Shown one piece after another: positions 36,447 to 44,411 of a DNA stretch of 64,000 bases (position 1 is its first letter; the number at the start of each line of letters is the position of its first letter). The notes beneath the pieces were generated by a model. That model did no database searches and had not been told where the DNA came from. It saw nothing but the letters and a program-made list of their open reading frames with translations. Origin of the DNA: Natronococcus pandeyae (lineage in GTDB: Archaea > Halobacteriota > Halobacteria > Halobacteriales > Natrialbaceae); contig NZ_PHNJ01000011.1 of the NCBI RefSeq assembly GCF_008122205.1, positions 90,713 to 154,712 of the forward strand. Direction: 5' to 3'. The position numbers and the translations under genes were made by a program.

Positions 36447-36668
36447 ATGCAAACTGCCAGCTGGATCACGAACCCACTCGCCGTTGAGTTCACTACCAAA
36501 GCTGATTCTGCCGTCGAGCATTCCCGTTTCGACGTATTCGACGTCCCTCTGTACACTAACACGAGCTGTGATTACTGTGGGAAGTTCGGACTTGTTCCGA
36601 CGCAGAGCTGTGAAACTGCCTGTGAGCTCGGCGTTCAGCTGATCTGCTCCGAATGTGAGAGTGTGTAA
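36447..36668 (+). CDS. Small zinc-finger protein
   Basis: 73 aa beginning MQTASWITNPLAVEFTTKAD. A zinc site is at CDYCGKFGLVPTQ, then CETACELGVQLICSECES, giving two CxxC pairs and extra cysteines. The start is fixed by leader L immediately upstream. Such small zinc proteins recur in haloarchaeal plasmids; the function is unknown but nucleic-acid or protein binding is likely. The SWIM gene follows at 36711. Confidence 0.7.
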   Translation: MQTASWITNPLAVEFTTKADSAVEHSRFDVFDVPLYTNTSCDYCGKFGLVPTQSCETACELGVQLICSECESV

Positions 36669-36710
36669 CTCGACACAATCCACCAGTTTAGCGGTAGTTA
36701 CACCTGATCT

Positions 36711-37052
36711 ATGTCACCATCAGCACACCCGATTGAGCAACTTGAACCGACCCAGCGGACGCTCCGACGCGCTCAGTACGAAGCCTTCGAGTTCGAACTT
36801 GTCGCGCAGGGCATCCTCGTTCGTAACGCCAGTCATGCGAATCCCGAGGACCACGAGTATCTAGTCACGATCGAGGACGACTTGCCTCACAGCTGTCCGT
36901 GTCCAGCAGACGAACACCACCGGGGTGCATGCAAACATCGGGTTGCAGTCGCGATTCGAACATCCGTTCTCGAGGCTGCACGCCACGCACAGCGAATTCG
37001 CGAACTGCAGACTAGCGAGGTGCAGGCCACAGCGAATCCACCGTCGCCGTGA
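36711..37052 (+). CDS. SWIM zinc-finger protein
   Basis: 113 aa. Residues 60-85 read LPHSCPCPADEHHRGACKHR followed by VAVAIRTSV, which is the SWIM pattern CxC...CxH. The N-terminal part has RAQYEAFEFELVAQGILVR and YLVTIEDD, the usual short beta region before SWIM. SWIM proteins bind DNA or protein partners in recombination and transposition complexes. It is 42 bases after the zinc-finger gene. Its stop codon lies inside the left arm of a strong hairpin (37051-37096), a probable terminator. Confidence 0.8.
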   Translation: MSPSAHPIEQLEPTQRTLRRAQYEAFEFELVAQGILVRNASHANPEDHEYLVTIEDDLPHSCPCPADEHHRGACKHRVAVAIRTSVLEAARHAQRIRELQTSEVQATANPPSP

Positions 37053-37096
37053 GTTACCCCACGGGTGAAACCAAGTGCGACTGTGTGGGGTAACTC
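37051..37096. terminator. 12-bp inverted repeat at the SWIM gene stop
   Basis: GAGTTACCCCAC (37051-37062) pairs exactly with GTGGGGTAACTC (37085-37096). The left arm starts within the stop codon of the SWIM gene. Works as a transcript-end hairpin or as a protein-binding dyad between the two units. Confidence 0.45.
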
Positions 37097-37133
37097 TGCC
37101 AGACCGATCAGCGTCTGCACGAACGCACCGCAC

Positions 37134-37176
37134 GTGGTGTTGTTCTCACCCTCGAGAGGGATGGAGGGTTTCACAG
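37134..37176 (+). promoter_or_regulatory. Shared leader L, copy 4
   Basis: GTGGTGTTGTTCTCA, stem CCCTCGAGAGGG, then ATGGAGGGTTTCACAG and the ATG at 37177. Same element as at 36403 with loop and stem sequence changed but pairing kept, which suggests that the stem matters. Confidence 0.6.
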
Positions 37177-37821
37177 ATGCCACGAGCAGACGAGATGACA
37201 GCACAGGCAGCGGAGACACCCGGTGAAGCGCAGTCTATCGGTGAGACGCCGCCGCTTCCACGACGGTTCCTCGCGACTGCCGGCGAGCCGGTCACCCGGA
37301 TCACTGACCATAGTGACGAGACGACCGAGCGTGTTCGCGTCAACATTTCCATCGAGTACTCAATCGAGACGCTCGAAGAGTTTACCACGTTCTGGGGCTT
37401 CTGCGATCTCCGCAGCTGGAAGCGAGCGGCTCTCGAGGCTCTCCTCGGGAAACAGGAGCCCGACACTGTGACGTACGCCGTTGACGAGGACGACCTCGAA
37501 GAGTGGAACGTTCAAGTCGACGGGCGTGTCGAGGCATTTGCAGGACTGGTCGAGACTATGGCTGACTATACGGGGTCAAAACCTCTTACTCGAGACGCAA
37601 TTCCTCACCGAATTGCAGGCCGAATCAACGGTCTCACTGATGGCCGCCGGTCGACCAACGACGTCCTCGGGGGGTTCGCTGACGAGCTTTCCCGGGCAGA
37701 ACTGTGGGGGGCTGGCGCGTACCTGACTCTCCTGAATGTCAGACACGCCCATTACGAGGATATCGAGCAGTTGACCGCAACGATTGCTCGCACGCTCGGT
37801 GATGACGGGGGTGAGGAATGA
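37177..37821 (+). CDS. Hypothetical plasmid-type protein, first of a three-gene operon
   Basis: 214 aa starting MPRADEMTAQAAETPGEAQS. Residues 45-80 include ERVRVNISIEYSIETLEEF, TTFWGFCDLRSWKRAALEAL; the rest is helical and acidic, ending in AHYEDIEQLTATIARTLGDD. No domain is recognised. The start is set by leader L. Its stop overlaps the next start (ATGATG at 37818), and the third gene overlaps in the same way, so the three are translated together. Confidence 0.7.
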   Translation: MPRADEMTAQAAETPGEAQSIGETPPLPRRFLATAGEPVTRITDHSDETTERVRVNISIEYSIETLEEFTTFWGFCDLRSWKRAALEALLGKQEPDTVTYAVDEDDLEEWNVQVDGRVEAFAGLVETMADYTGSKPLTRDAIPHRIAGRINGLTDGRRSTNDVLGGFADELSRAELWGAGAYLTLLNVRHAHYEDIEQLTATIARTLGDDGGEE

Positions 37822-38285
37822 TGGTCAAGCAGCCGATCAAACTTGGTGACGTCTGTTTGAATCTCGCATGGGGGCGACCAGTGCATGTGATCACCGAAAC
37901 TGGCCAGACCGTAGCCGAGTGGTTAGAGGCAAACAACTACAATTTGCTGGACAGCTACGGCAACTCGCGATTCGACACAGCCGAAGATGATCGAGTATTC
38001 GATGTCGTCTATTGCTCAAGCCTCAAGTCCAGGCCTTCGAAGACCTACGCGTATCCCGAGTCGCAGCTTGGCAGCATCGAGAGCGAAGCAGCTGATGCCG
38101 GCCGCCAGGTCGCCGATCGTGTGGTCGTCAACGCCCTCGAGGAGCTGTTCGAACGAACAGCCAAGGATGACGAAGGTGCGGTAGCCGTCCTCGAGTGGTA
38201 TGCTACCGACATCGGATATACGGACGAGGCTGCTGAGGCATGCGAACTGGCTGAGGTCGACCGGCTCGTCGGAGGTGAGATCTGA
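37818..38285 (+). CDS. Hypothetical protein, second of the operon
   Basis: 155 aa starting MMVKQPIKLGDVCLNLAWGR. It has a beta-rich N-terminal part (LGDVCLNLAWGRPVHVITET) and a region with VVYCSSLKSRPSKTYAYPES, then an acidic helical C-terminus. No family recognised. It overlaps the preceding stop by 4 bases and the following gene shares its TGATG. The conserved overlap suggests the three products act together. Confidence 0.65.
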   Translation: MMVKQPIKLGDVCLNLAWGRPVHVITETGQTVAEWLEANNYNLLDSYGNSRFDTAEDDRVFDVVYCSSLKSRPSKTYAYPESQLGSIESEAADAGRQVADRVVVNALEELFERTAKDDEGAVAVLEWYATDIGYTDEAAEACELAEVDRLVGGEI

Positions 38286-38668
38286 TGGCGATCGTTGAGA
38301 CTGAAGATCGGTACCCTGGGGCCTTCGATATAATAGAGTGCCCGGTCTGTGGCTCAGAGGAATGGACACATCTCCTCTATCAGGGCGTTTTCTGTGCGAG
38401 GTGCAATACCCAGTGTACGCTCCGTGAACCAGCAGGGGATCAGGGATTCATCGCCGAGTTCGACAGCAAATACACCTGGTCCGTCGATCATGGTGAAGCA
38501 ATCCCTGAAACCGACGAGTACGGGGCACGTGCGTCGGGAAAGTGGCTTGGAACGGAAGCCGACGGATATGAGCGGTACTGGTTTTCGGCGTATGCAGACC
38601 ACGTTGACGAGCACGACTGCGAGTGGGAGCCAGCGTGGGATCGAGAGACAAAGAACGAGGACGATTGA
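38285..38668 (+). CDS. Zinc-ribbon protein, third of the operon
   Basis: 127 aa. A zinc ribbon is at CPVCGSEEWTHLLYQGVFCARCN (given as CPVC and CARC pairs, about residues 19-41). The rest has aromatic-rich segments such as KYTWSVDHGEAIPETDEYG and YERYWFSAYADHVDEHDCEW. The gene ends at the boundary of a tnpB relic, whose hairpin begins 10 bases after the stop. The sequence appears complete, but the C-terminal end (RETKNEDD) could have been fixed by that insertion. Confidence 0.65.
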   Translation: MAIVETEDRYPGAFDIIECPVCGSEEWTHLLYQGVFCARCNTQCTLREPAGDQGFIAEFDSKYTWSVDHGEAIPETDEYGARASGKWLGTEADGYERYWFSAYADHVDEHDCEWEPAWDRETKNEDD

Positions 38669-38669
38669 C

Positions 38670-39113
38670 GTCCTCCACACGGCTGAAGCCGTGGGATTCC
38701 TCCGTGGGCAATTCGGCCAGCAGATTACCCTGGCTGTGAACTTGCGGGTTTGCCGACGCTGGTTTGGTTGAACGGGCACGACTGTGTCCCATCACTCGCG
38801 GGTGTCCAGTTGTGTCCATCCCACTCCCAGTACGCCCCGTTATTGGGTGCATCCCTATCGCGTTCAGCGGATAGGGCGGCGGGCCGCGCCATCGGCCTGA
38901 CTCCGTTTTGGAGCACGTTCTACGCCCCGACGATGTCACTGTGTGCGTCCAGATCACAGTCCGACAACGGAAGGAGTCACCGTCCCGAGATACGTTCTCG
39001 CTCTCACACTCGGGACACTGACTGCTCGAATCAGCTTCGCTCACCTGTTCAACGATGATCCCTACGTCTCCAAGCGTGAGGGTGAGACGCTCTACGAGCT
39101 GGCGATGTGACTA
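38670..39113 (-). pseudogene. IS200/IS605 TnpB C-terminal relic with end hairpin
   Basis: Minus-strand pieces: RQLVERLTLTLGDVGIIVEQ and SSQCPECESENVSRDGDSFR (first zinc-ribbon CxxC), then CDLDAHSDIVGA and NVLQNGVRPMARPAALSAER, finishing GHNWTPASDGTQ and SVGKPASSQPG at 38725. Stops and shifts interrupt the order. A hairpin CACGGC-TGAA-GCCGTG (38678-38693) follows, like the end of the intact tnpB at 54365. No more than the last third of a TnpB remains. About 39116-39190 also shows a plus-strand fragment, VYFDHRTQNRLEEIVDERSV, of unknown origin. Confidence 0.65.
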
Positions 39114-39240
39114 GAACGTGTGCGTTTTCGTGTTTACTTCGACCATCGGACGCAGAACCGGCTCGAAGAAATCGTCGATGAGCGGAGTGTCTTCATCACA
39201 CCGTGATCCGGTTTTCACTCGAAATCAGGTGTGCGACAGA

Positions 39241-39280
39241 GTGGTGTTGTTGGAGCGCCGTGAGCGGCGAGGCGCGATCG
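39241..39280 (+). promoter_or_regulatory. Leader L-like element, divergent copy 5
   Basis: GTGGTGTTGTT is identical to copies 3 and 4, but is followed by GGAGCGCCGTGAGCGGCGAG, a different stem (CGCCGTGAGCGGCG), and the ATG is 40 bases farther (39320). It may be the same regulatory sequence in a degraded state. Confidence 0.4.
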
Positions 39281-39319
39281 AGAATCAGTCTCGACCGTGT
39301 CAACACTTCGGTGCTAAGT

Positions 39320-40252
39320 ATGACACTAGCAATGCACGAATCGGTGTCGTTCGACGAGGGCGACACCCGGTCAGACGAGATGAACAGTGCGATCGATGCA
39401 TGGGTTGACGACCTTGTGGAACTCGTCGACGAAGCCCAAGCCAGCGACGAGTTCCAGGCGTGGCTCGATGTGCAGAGTCACTTCCACGAGTACTCGTACC
39501 GAAATACACTGCTCATCAAGCAGCAGTGTCCCCACGCAACCCGCGTTGCAGGATACAATACCTGGCGCAGCGAGTTCGACCGACACGTCCAGGAAGGCGA
39601 GAGCGCGATCTGGATCTGGGCACCAATCATCACCAACCAGTGCCCAGAGTGCGAGAACTCGCCTTCATACCACGAGAACAGTGATTGTGAGTACGACGAG
39701 ACGCCACCCGAGGAGTGGTCCAAAGGACTCGTCGGGTTCAAACCCGCCGCCGTCTTCGATATCTCCCAAACCGAGGGTGAGCCACTTCCAGAACTCGAGA
39801 CTGAGGCAACTGGTGACGCCGGTGACCTGGTTCCAGCCCTCCTCGAAGGTGCAGAGCGCCTGAACGTCGACGCACGGATTGTCTCTCCTGTCGAGTGGAC
39901 GTACGGGGAAGCGAAAGGAGTCTGCAAACAGCGCTGTCCAATGACCATGCGCCCGCGCGTCGAGGTGAAGGATCGAGACAACCAAGCAGACCTCGCTGGG
40001 ACGCTCATTCACGAGTACGCCCACGCCCTGTTGCACTTTGACATCGAGGATCGTGATGAGCGAGCGAAACGCGAGGTGGAGGCCGAAGCCGTTGCATACA
40101 TCGTCGGGCGCTATTTCGAACTGGACATGAGTGGATCAGCGTTCTACCTCGCGGCGTGGAACGGTGACGATGCTGAGGCGATCACTGACCGGCTTGGCCG
40201 GATTAGCCACACTGCAAAAGAGTTGATCGATACTCTCGAACGGCCGTGTTGA
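39320..40252 (+). CDS. ArdC-like antirestriction protein with M78-type metalloprotease motif
   Basis: 310 aa from the ATG at 39320. Residues 35-130 resemble the ArdC N-terminal ssDNA-binding domain: FHEYSYRNTLLIKQQCPHA, VAGYNTWRSEFDRHVQEGES, IWIWAPIITNQCPECE. Two Cys pairs there look like a zinc insert. The C-terminal metalloprotease has LIHEYAHALLHFD (HExxH) and an EAEAVAYIVGRYFELD glutamate. ArdC-type proteins protect incoming plasmid DNA during conjugation. It is the last gene before the Orc1 relic, and its role fits an element with a secretion system. Confidence 0.8.
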   Translation: MTLAMHESVSFDEGDTRSDEMNSAIDAWVDDLVELVDEAQASDEFQAWLDVQSHFHEYSYRNTLLIKQQCPHATRVAGYNTWRSEFDRHVQEGESAIWIWAPIITNQCPECENSPSYHENSDCEYDETPPEEWSKGLVGFKPAAVFDISQTEGEPLPELETEATGDAGDLVPALLEGAERLNVDARIVSPVEWTYGEAKGVCKQRCPMTMRPRVEVKDRDNQADLAGTLIHEYAHALLHFDIEDRDERAKREVEAEAVAYIVGRYFELDMSGSAFYLAAWNGDDAEAITDRLGRISHTAKELIDTLERPC

Positions 40253-40273
40253 ATCGCCATAAGGCGGTGGAAT

Positions 40274-40552
40274 TCACTTTTTCACGGCTCGCTTGATGTT
40301 ATAGACGACATACATCAGGGCGATTTCTCGGAACTCACGGAACCAGGATCGTGCCCCCGGTGGGCCGCCGATCGAGACCGTCGGCGGGAGGTATCCCTCA
40401 TGAACGCCGTTGAGCATGGTGGCGGGCTCGCGTTCCTGGGCATCGCGGGCAACGATCTCATCGGGGTCGGCGAGCGGATCGAGCGCGCCCTTGTCCGCGA
40501 AGAGGCTGTCGTCGGGCGCGGTCTCGTCGAACAGGTCGTCGTACTTGTTCAT
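40274..40552 (-). pseudogene. Orc1/Cdc6 N-terminus fused to an IS5-type transposase tail
   Basis: 92 aa. MNKYDDLFDETAPDDSLFAD, then ALDPLADPDEIVARDAQERE and MLNGVHEGYLPPTVSIGGPP match the start of haloarchaeal Orc1/Cdc6 up to the Walker A loop. The reading then changes to SWFREFREIALMYVVYNIKR, which is the C-terminal end of ISH1-type (IS5 family) transposases. Insertion followed by deletion would give this junction near 40350. The ATPase and DNA-binding parts are lost, so it is not an initiator. Confidence 0.75.
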
Positions 40553-40670
40553 ACGATCGCAATTATCCGTGGTAGCCGCGTGGCAGGTATGAACGTATCG
40601 CACAGCTCCCACGTGCCCTCGACGCCTGTTCAGCGCTGACTGCGCTCCGGAGTCGCTGTAAGGGAGATCG

Positions 40671-41078
40671 TCACTCCCAGAGGGTCGCGATGTCGGCGTC
40701 GCGCAGCACCGTATCTGACGTGATCACGGCGTCGGTCTCCCGTGTGCGGTGGCTGGCGACGATCAGCCCGTCGTGGATGCTGTACTCGGCGACGACCTGC
40801 GCATACGTCGCGAGTTCTGCCTCGCCAACCGGGGCCATCGAGACTGGTCCGTTCGCGAGCAGCGCCTGGCGCACGTCGTCGGGCGTGCCGGTCAACTCGA
40901 CCCCGCGGACGGTCTTGTCCCGCGAGACCGTGTACAGGACTTCTGCCAGCGCCGTGCTCGGCGCCTGGATGACCGTCTCCCCGGCTTCGGCTTCAGCGAA
41001 GACGCGGTCGGCGGTCTCGGGAAGCCCGTCGACGAGATAGCACAGCAGTGCGACCGCGTCGGCCGTGTACGTCGCCAT
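40671..41078 (-). CDS. PIN-domain toxin (VapC-like)
   Basis: 135 aa. It starts MATYTADAVALLCYLVDGLP (first acidic residue D8), with ALAEVLYTVSRD (Glu), EYSIHDGLIVASHRTRETDA (Asp) and VITSDTVLRDADI (Asp), giving the four PIN acids. It follows its antitoxin with a 1-base gap. VapC toxins cleave RNA. The start is 41078; longer readings extend into the antitoxin gene and are not supported. It sits next to the Orc1-transposase relic, mirroring the pair at 12.9-13.5 kb. Confidence 0.85.
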   Translation of the reverse strand: MATYTADAVALLCYLVDGLPETADRVFAEAEAGETVIQAPSTALAEVLYTVSRDKTVRGVELTGTPDDVRQALLANGPVSMAPVGEAELATYAQVVAEYSIHDGLIVASHRTRETDAVITSDTVLRDADIATLWE

Positions 41079-41079
41079 C

Positions 41080-41337
41080 TCACTCCTCGTAGTTGCGGTC
41101 GCGCCGCTCGCGAAGCCGGTCGGCGAGTTCGGCCCCGATCGCCTCGCGCGTTGCCGCCGGGGTGTCGTCGGGAACGAGCAGGCCCCGCCCGCCTGTGCGC
41201 GTGCGTTTCTTGACGACGATCCCCTCGTCCGTGTCGAGCCAGAGGACCTCGTCGCCGGGCTCGAGATCGTACTTTTCGCGCAGCTCTTTCGGGATCGTCG
41301 CCTGCCCCTTCTCGGTGACGCGCGTCGTCTGGCCCAT
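41080..41337 (-). CDS. SpoVT/AbrB-type antitoxin (VapB-like)
   Basis: 85 aa. TTRVTEKGQATIPKELREKY and LEPGDEVLWLDTDEGIVVKK form a swapped-hairpin AbrB DNA-binding domain at the N-terminus; the C-terminal helix (ATREAIGAELADRLRERRDR) would hold the toxin. Typical length. Promoter probably just upstream, where an AT-rich run (TAATACGGATTGTAATACTA, 41346-41365) contains a near-direct repeat TAATAC that may be the operator. Represses its operon and neutralises the PIN protein, by family. Confidence 0.85.
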   Translation of the reverse strand: MGQTTRVTEKGQATIPKELREKYDLEPGDEVLWLDTDEGIVVKKRTRTGGRGLLVPDDTPAATREAIGAELADRLRERRDRNYEE

Positions 41338-41681
41338 ATGGGGGTAATACGGATTGTAATACTAAAAACGTACGTCGGCTCCTGAAGCGGTTTGGCCACC
41401 GATTTCGACAGCCCCTCACATCCCGATCCGTCAGGTCCTGGGGTGCCGTCGCGATGGCTTCCCGCTCACCGAGCGCTGCTGCAGCCGTCATCACCGCGCT
41501 CGCAGCCATGATGCGCACCCCTGTCGAGTGCCGTCAGCGGGCAGCCGGCGCTCGAACTCGCCGAGCGGGTGGGGAGTACGTGTTGTCGGCCGAGCGGGTC
41601 CGGTTTGGCTCGTCGGGGACCGAAGCGGCGATGGACGAGCGGCAGCGCCACTCCTGTCCGGAATCAGTTCAACTCGAGCGC

Positions 41682-41790
41682 CGCTCATCCTCGGGGATCG
41701 ACCGTGAGGAAGTCGTCTTCGTCGGGGCCCCAGATCCGCGATGGCACGACCCCGCAGATCTCGCCGCCGCGTCGGTCGGCCGCCTGTAAA
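41682..41790 (-). pseudogene. C-terminal relic of a paralogue of the 12.1-12.6 kb gene
   Basis: VVDAALQAADRRGGEICGVV and PSRIWGPDEDDFLTVDPRG align with the end of the 12095-12585 protein (RRGYEILGAAPSWVWGTDE). A TGA upstream (near 41825) cuts it from any start. The rest of 41338-41864 has no gene I can support; it is a short relic zone between the toxin pair and the sugar operon. Confidence 0.4.
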
Positions 41791-41864
41791 GCGGCGTCGA
41801 CGACCGCGTCAGCCTGTAGTCAGCACGTGGTCGCGACGGTCGTCGTGCCCGAGAGTCCGTAAGC

Positions 41865-43235
41865 TCAGCCACTCTGCTCGCGGCGCAACAACGCGACCAG
41901 GAACTCCGCGTGACACCACGCCAGCGGCTCCGCGAAGGAGATTACCTCCCGCTCTTCGAGCGCGGCCGCCATCTCGTCGTAGGCCTGCTGCATGTGCCCG
42001 AGCTCTTCGACAATGCGGTCCTGCGGGACGTCGCGGAGCGCCTCGTCGTCGAACTCCTTCTCGTAGTCGAGGCCGGTGTCCCACTCCCGCTCGAGGAACT
42101 GCTCGAACCGCTCGCGCGTCGAGAGATGCTCGGGGATGGAGCCGTCGGCGTCCGCGTGCTGGGTGATCGTCGCGAGCACCTCGTCGCCGCGCTCGTGCTC
42201 GCCGCGGTCGAACCGGAACTGAGCGTGCCAAGCGGTGTACTGCATCCATGGCCCGTTGCCGCCGTGTTGGTGGACGTCGAAGTCGCGGTAGAACCCCCGG
42301 AACCGCTGGAGGCCGCCCAGCCGGGGGTCCTCGAGGCTGTGCGCCGCCCGGGTCGCCGCGCGGGCGGCGTGGTCGCCGAACAGCTCCTCGAGGCCGAAGT
42401 ACGACGGCGCGAACAGCGTGATGTCGGGGCGCTCGTCGCGCTCGCCGTCGGGGGTGTACCGCCGGGGGACGGGCATCCCGTCGACGGCGAAACTGCGTTC
42501 GACGCCACCTTCGAGCAGCGTCCGGAACGCGTCGATGCGGTCGCGGACCGCAGCCGCCGCGTCGATGGCGACCGCGTCCGCCGCCGCGACCCGCTCGAGC
42601 GCGTCGGCCGCCTGGCCCAGCGCGGCGAGCGCGGCGCAGTTGACCCAGAGCGTGTACCCCGACTCGATGCGCCCCTCGTGGATGCTGGTGGTGCTCTCGA
42701 GCAAGTGGGCGTTGGCGTCGTAACACTCCTCGCGGAGGACGGCCACGGCGTCGCCGATTCGGGCGACGAGCGTCTCGAGGAACGCCCCGTCGAGTGCCCC
42801 GCCGCTTCCGGCTAGGTCACCGCACGCGGCTTCCGCTTGGATCGCGTGTGCGAGGATGCGGATCCCGTGGGCGACGTTATCTTCCTGCTGGTAGATCGAC
42901 GTGTCAGTGCCGTCGAGCGCGTAGCGCTGATACCACCAGCCGTCGGCCTGGACGGCCGTAAAAAAGCGGGCGGCCGCGACGATGTGGTCGCGACAGGCGG
43001 CGGGGCGCACGCCGGCGTCGGTCGCGGCGAGCCAGGCCCGCGTGATCGACGCCACGTCGCGGGGGTAGACGTAGGGATACCGGTTGTCAGGGAGGCTGGC
43101 GAGCGGCACCGCGCCGTCGGTTTCGGCGTCGAAGGTCAGTTCGTCGAGCACGTCGAGGTGAAACGATGGCGCGGCCATCGGCGCTGCGACGTGGTCGGCT
43201 ACGATTCCGTCATCGGTGGCTGGATCAGTAGACAT
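41865..43235 (-). CDS. GH15-like glucoamylase/glucan hydrolase
   Basis: 456 aa, soluble, no signal peptide. It has the (alpha/alpha)6-barrel pattern of GH15-like enzymes: NRYPYVYPRDVASITRAWLA (about 50-69), QQEDNVAHGIRILAH (about 114), HEGRIESGYTLWVNCAALAA (about 185), and QHGGNGPWMQYTAWHAQFRF (about 335). The catalytic acids cannot be fixed by eye, though E and D in these loops fit. Last gene of the sugar operon, 20 bases after the second ATPase gene; it would trim glucosides or oligoglucans imported by the transporter. Cytoplasmic by lack of a signal. Confidence 0.7.
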   Translation of the reverse strand: MSTDPATDDGIVADHVAAPMAAPSFHLDVLDELTFDAETDGAVPLASLPDNRYPYVYPRDVASITRAWLAATDAGVRPAACRDHIVAAARFFTAVQADGWWYQRYALDGTDTSIYQQEDNVAHGIRILAHAIQAEAACGDLAGSGGALDGAFLETLVARIGDAVAVLREECYDANAHLLESTTSIHEGRIESGYTLWVNCAALAALGQAADALERVAAADAVAIDAAAAVRDRIDAFRTLLEGGVERSFAVDGMPVPRRYTPDGERDERPDITLFAPSYFGLEELFGDHAARAATRAAHSLEDPRLGGLQRFRGFYRDFDVHQHGGNGPWMQYTAWHAQFRFDRGEHERGDEVLATITQHADADGSIPEHLSTRERFEQFLEREWDTGLDYEKEFDDEALRDVPQDRIVEELGHMQQAYDEMAAALEEREVISFAEPLAWCHAEFLVALLRREQSG

Positions 43236-43254
43236 CAGTCAAAGAGCAGGTGTG

Positions 43255-44409
43255 TTACGTCGGTCGTGTCTCGATGCGTTCGGCGTCGATGCCGCGGGTT
43301 TTGATCGCGTCGCCGGTCGTCGGCTCGAACAGGTAGACGTCTTCCGCGGCGACCGCGACGTCGACCTCGCTCCCTGGATCGGGATAGACCGCCGGCGGCA
43401 CCCGGGCGGTTAGCGATTGCTCGCCCGCCTCGAGGTAGACGAAGTTGTCGTTGCCCTGGTACTCCGAGACGGTCACGGACGCCTCGAAGCGGCACGTCGC
43501 CGCCGCGTCGTCGAGCGAAGTGTCGACGTGCAGATCCTCCGGCCGGAGCCCGAGGCGCACGTCGGCGTCGAGGAGATTGCGCTCGACGGCACCGGTCGGA
43601 ACCCGAGCAAACGTTCTGCCGTCGTGTTCGACGACGTACTCGTCGCCGCGCTCTCGGACGACGGCGTCGAAGACGTTCATCGCCGGACTGCCGAGGAACG
43701 TGCCGACGAACTCGTTGGCCGGGTGGTCGTAGGCGACCTCCGGCGGGGCGACCTGCTGGAGGACACCGGCGTCCATAATCGCGAGCCGGTCGGCCATCGT
43801 CATCGCCTCGGTCTGGTCGTGGGTGACGTACACCGCGGTCACGCCCACCTCCTCTTGGATCCGCTGGAGTTCGGTCCGCATGTGCGATCGGAGTTTGGCG
43901 TCCAGATTCGACAGCGGTTCGTCGAGGAGGAACACCGACGGCTCGCGGACGATCGCCCGGCCGAGCGCGACACGCTGTTTCTGCCCGCCGCTCATCGCTT
44001 CGGGCTTATCGTCGAGCAGTTCCTCGATGCCGAGCAACTCTGCGGTCTCCTGGACGCGTTGCTCTCGGTCGTCGGCTTTCAGGTCCGTCGAGTGTTTCAG
44101 GCCGTAGCCGAGGTTTCCGCGGGCGGTCATGCGCTTGTACAGTGCGTAGCTCTGAAACACCATCGCGAGATCTCGCTCGCTCGGGGCCAGGTGGTGGACC
44201 GTTCGCTCGCCGATCGTGATCTCGCCGTCGGTCACCGTCTCCAGACCGGCGATCATGCGCAGCGTCGTCGACTTCCCGCAGCCAGAGGGGCCGACCAGGA
44301 CGAGAAACTCGCCGTCCTGGACGGTCAGGTCGATCCCGTCGACGGCGGTCACCGCTCCGTCCGTGTCGTCGTAAACTTTCGTAACGTCGTGTAGTGTGAG
44401 TTCTGCCAT
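43255..44409 (-). CDS. Sugar ABC transporter ATPase, MalK/UgpC-type (second copy)
   Basis: 384 aa. Walker [14 protein letters not shown] (about 39-51), Q-loop FQSYALYKRM, signature MSGGQKQRVALGR (about 142), Walker [16 protein letters not shown] and H-loop VTHDQTEAMTMAD are all intact. The C-terminal about 130 residues are the MalK regulatory OB-like TOBE domain (LGLRPEDLHV). It starts 2 bases after the debranching-enzyme gene. With a second MalK-like gene (46487-47620) in the same operon, it may pair with another permease or form a heterodimer. Confidence 0.9.
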   Translation of the reverse strand: MAELTLHDVTKVYDDTDGAVTAVDGIDLTVQDGEFLVLVGPSGCGKSTTLRMIAGLETVTDGEITIGERTVHHLAPSERDLAMVFQSYALYKRMTARGNLGYGLKHSTDLKADDREQRVQETAELLGIEELLDDKPEAMSGGQKQRVALGRAIVREPSVFLLDEPLSNLDAKLRSHMRTELQRIQEEVGVTAVYVTHDQTEAMTMADRLAIMDAGVLQQVAPPEVAYDHPANEFVGTFLGSPAMNVFDAVVRERGDEYVVEHDGRTFARVPTGAVERNLLDADVRLGLRPEDLHVDTSLDDAAATCRFEASVTVSEYQGNDNFVYLEAGEQSLTARVPPAVYPDPGSEVDVAVAAEDVYLFEPTTGDAIKTRGIDAERIETRPT

Positions 44410-44411
44410 TG

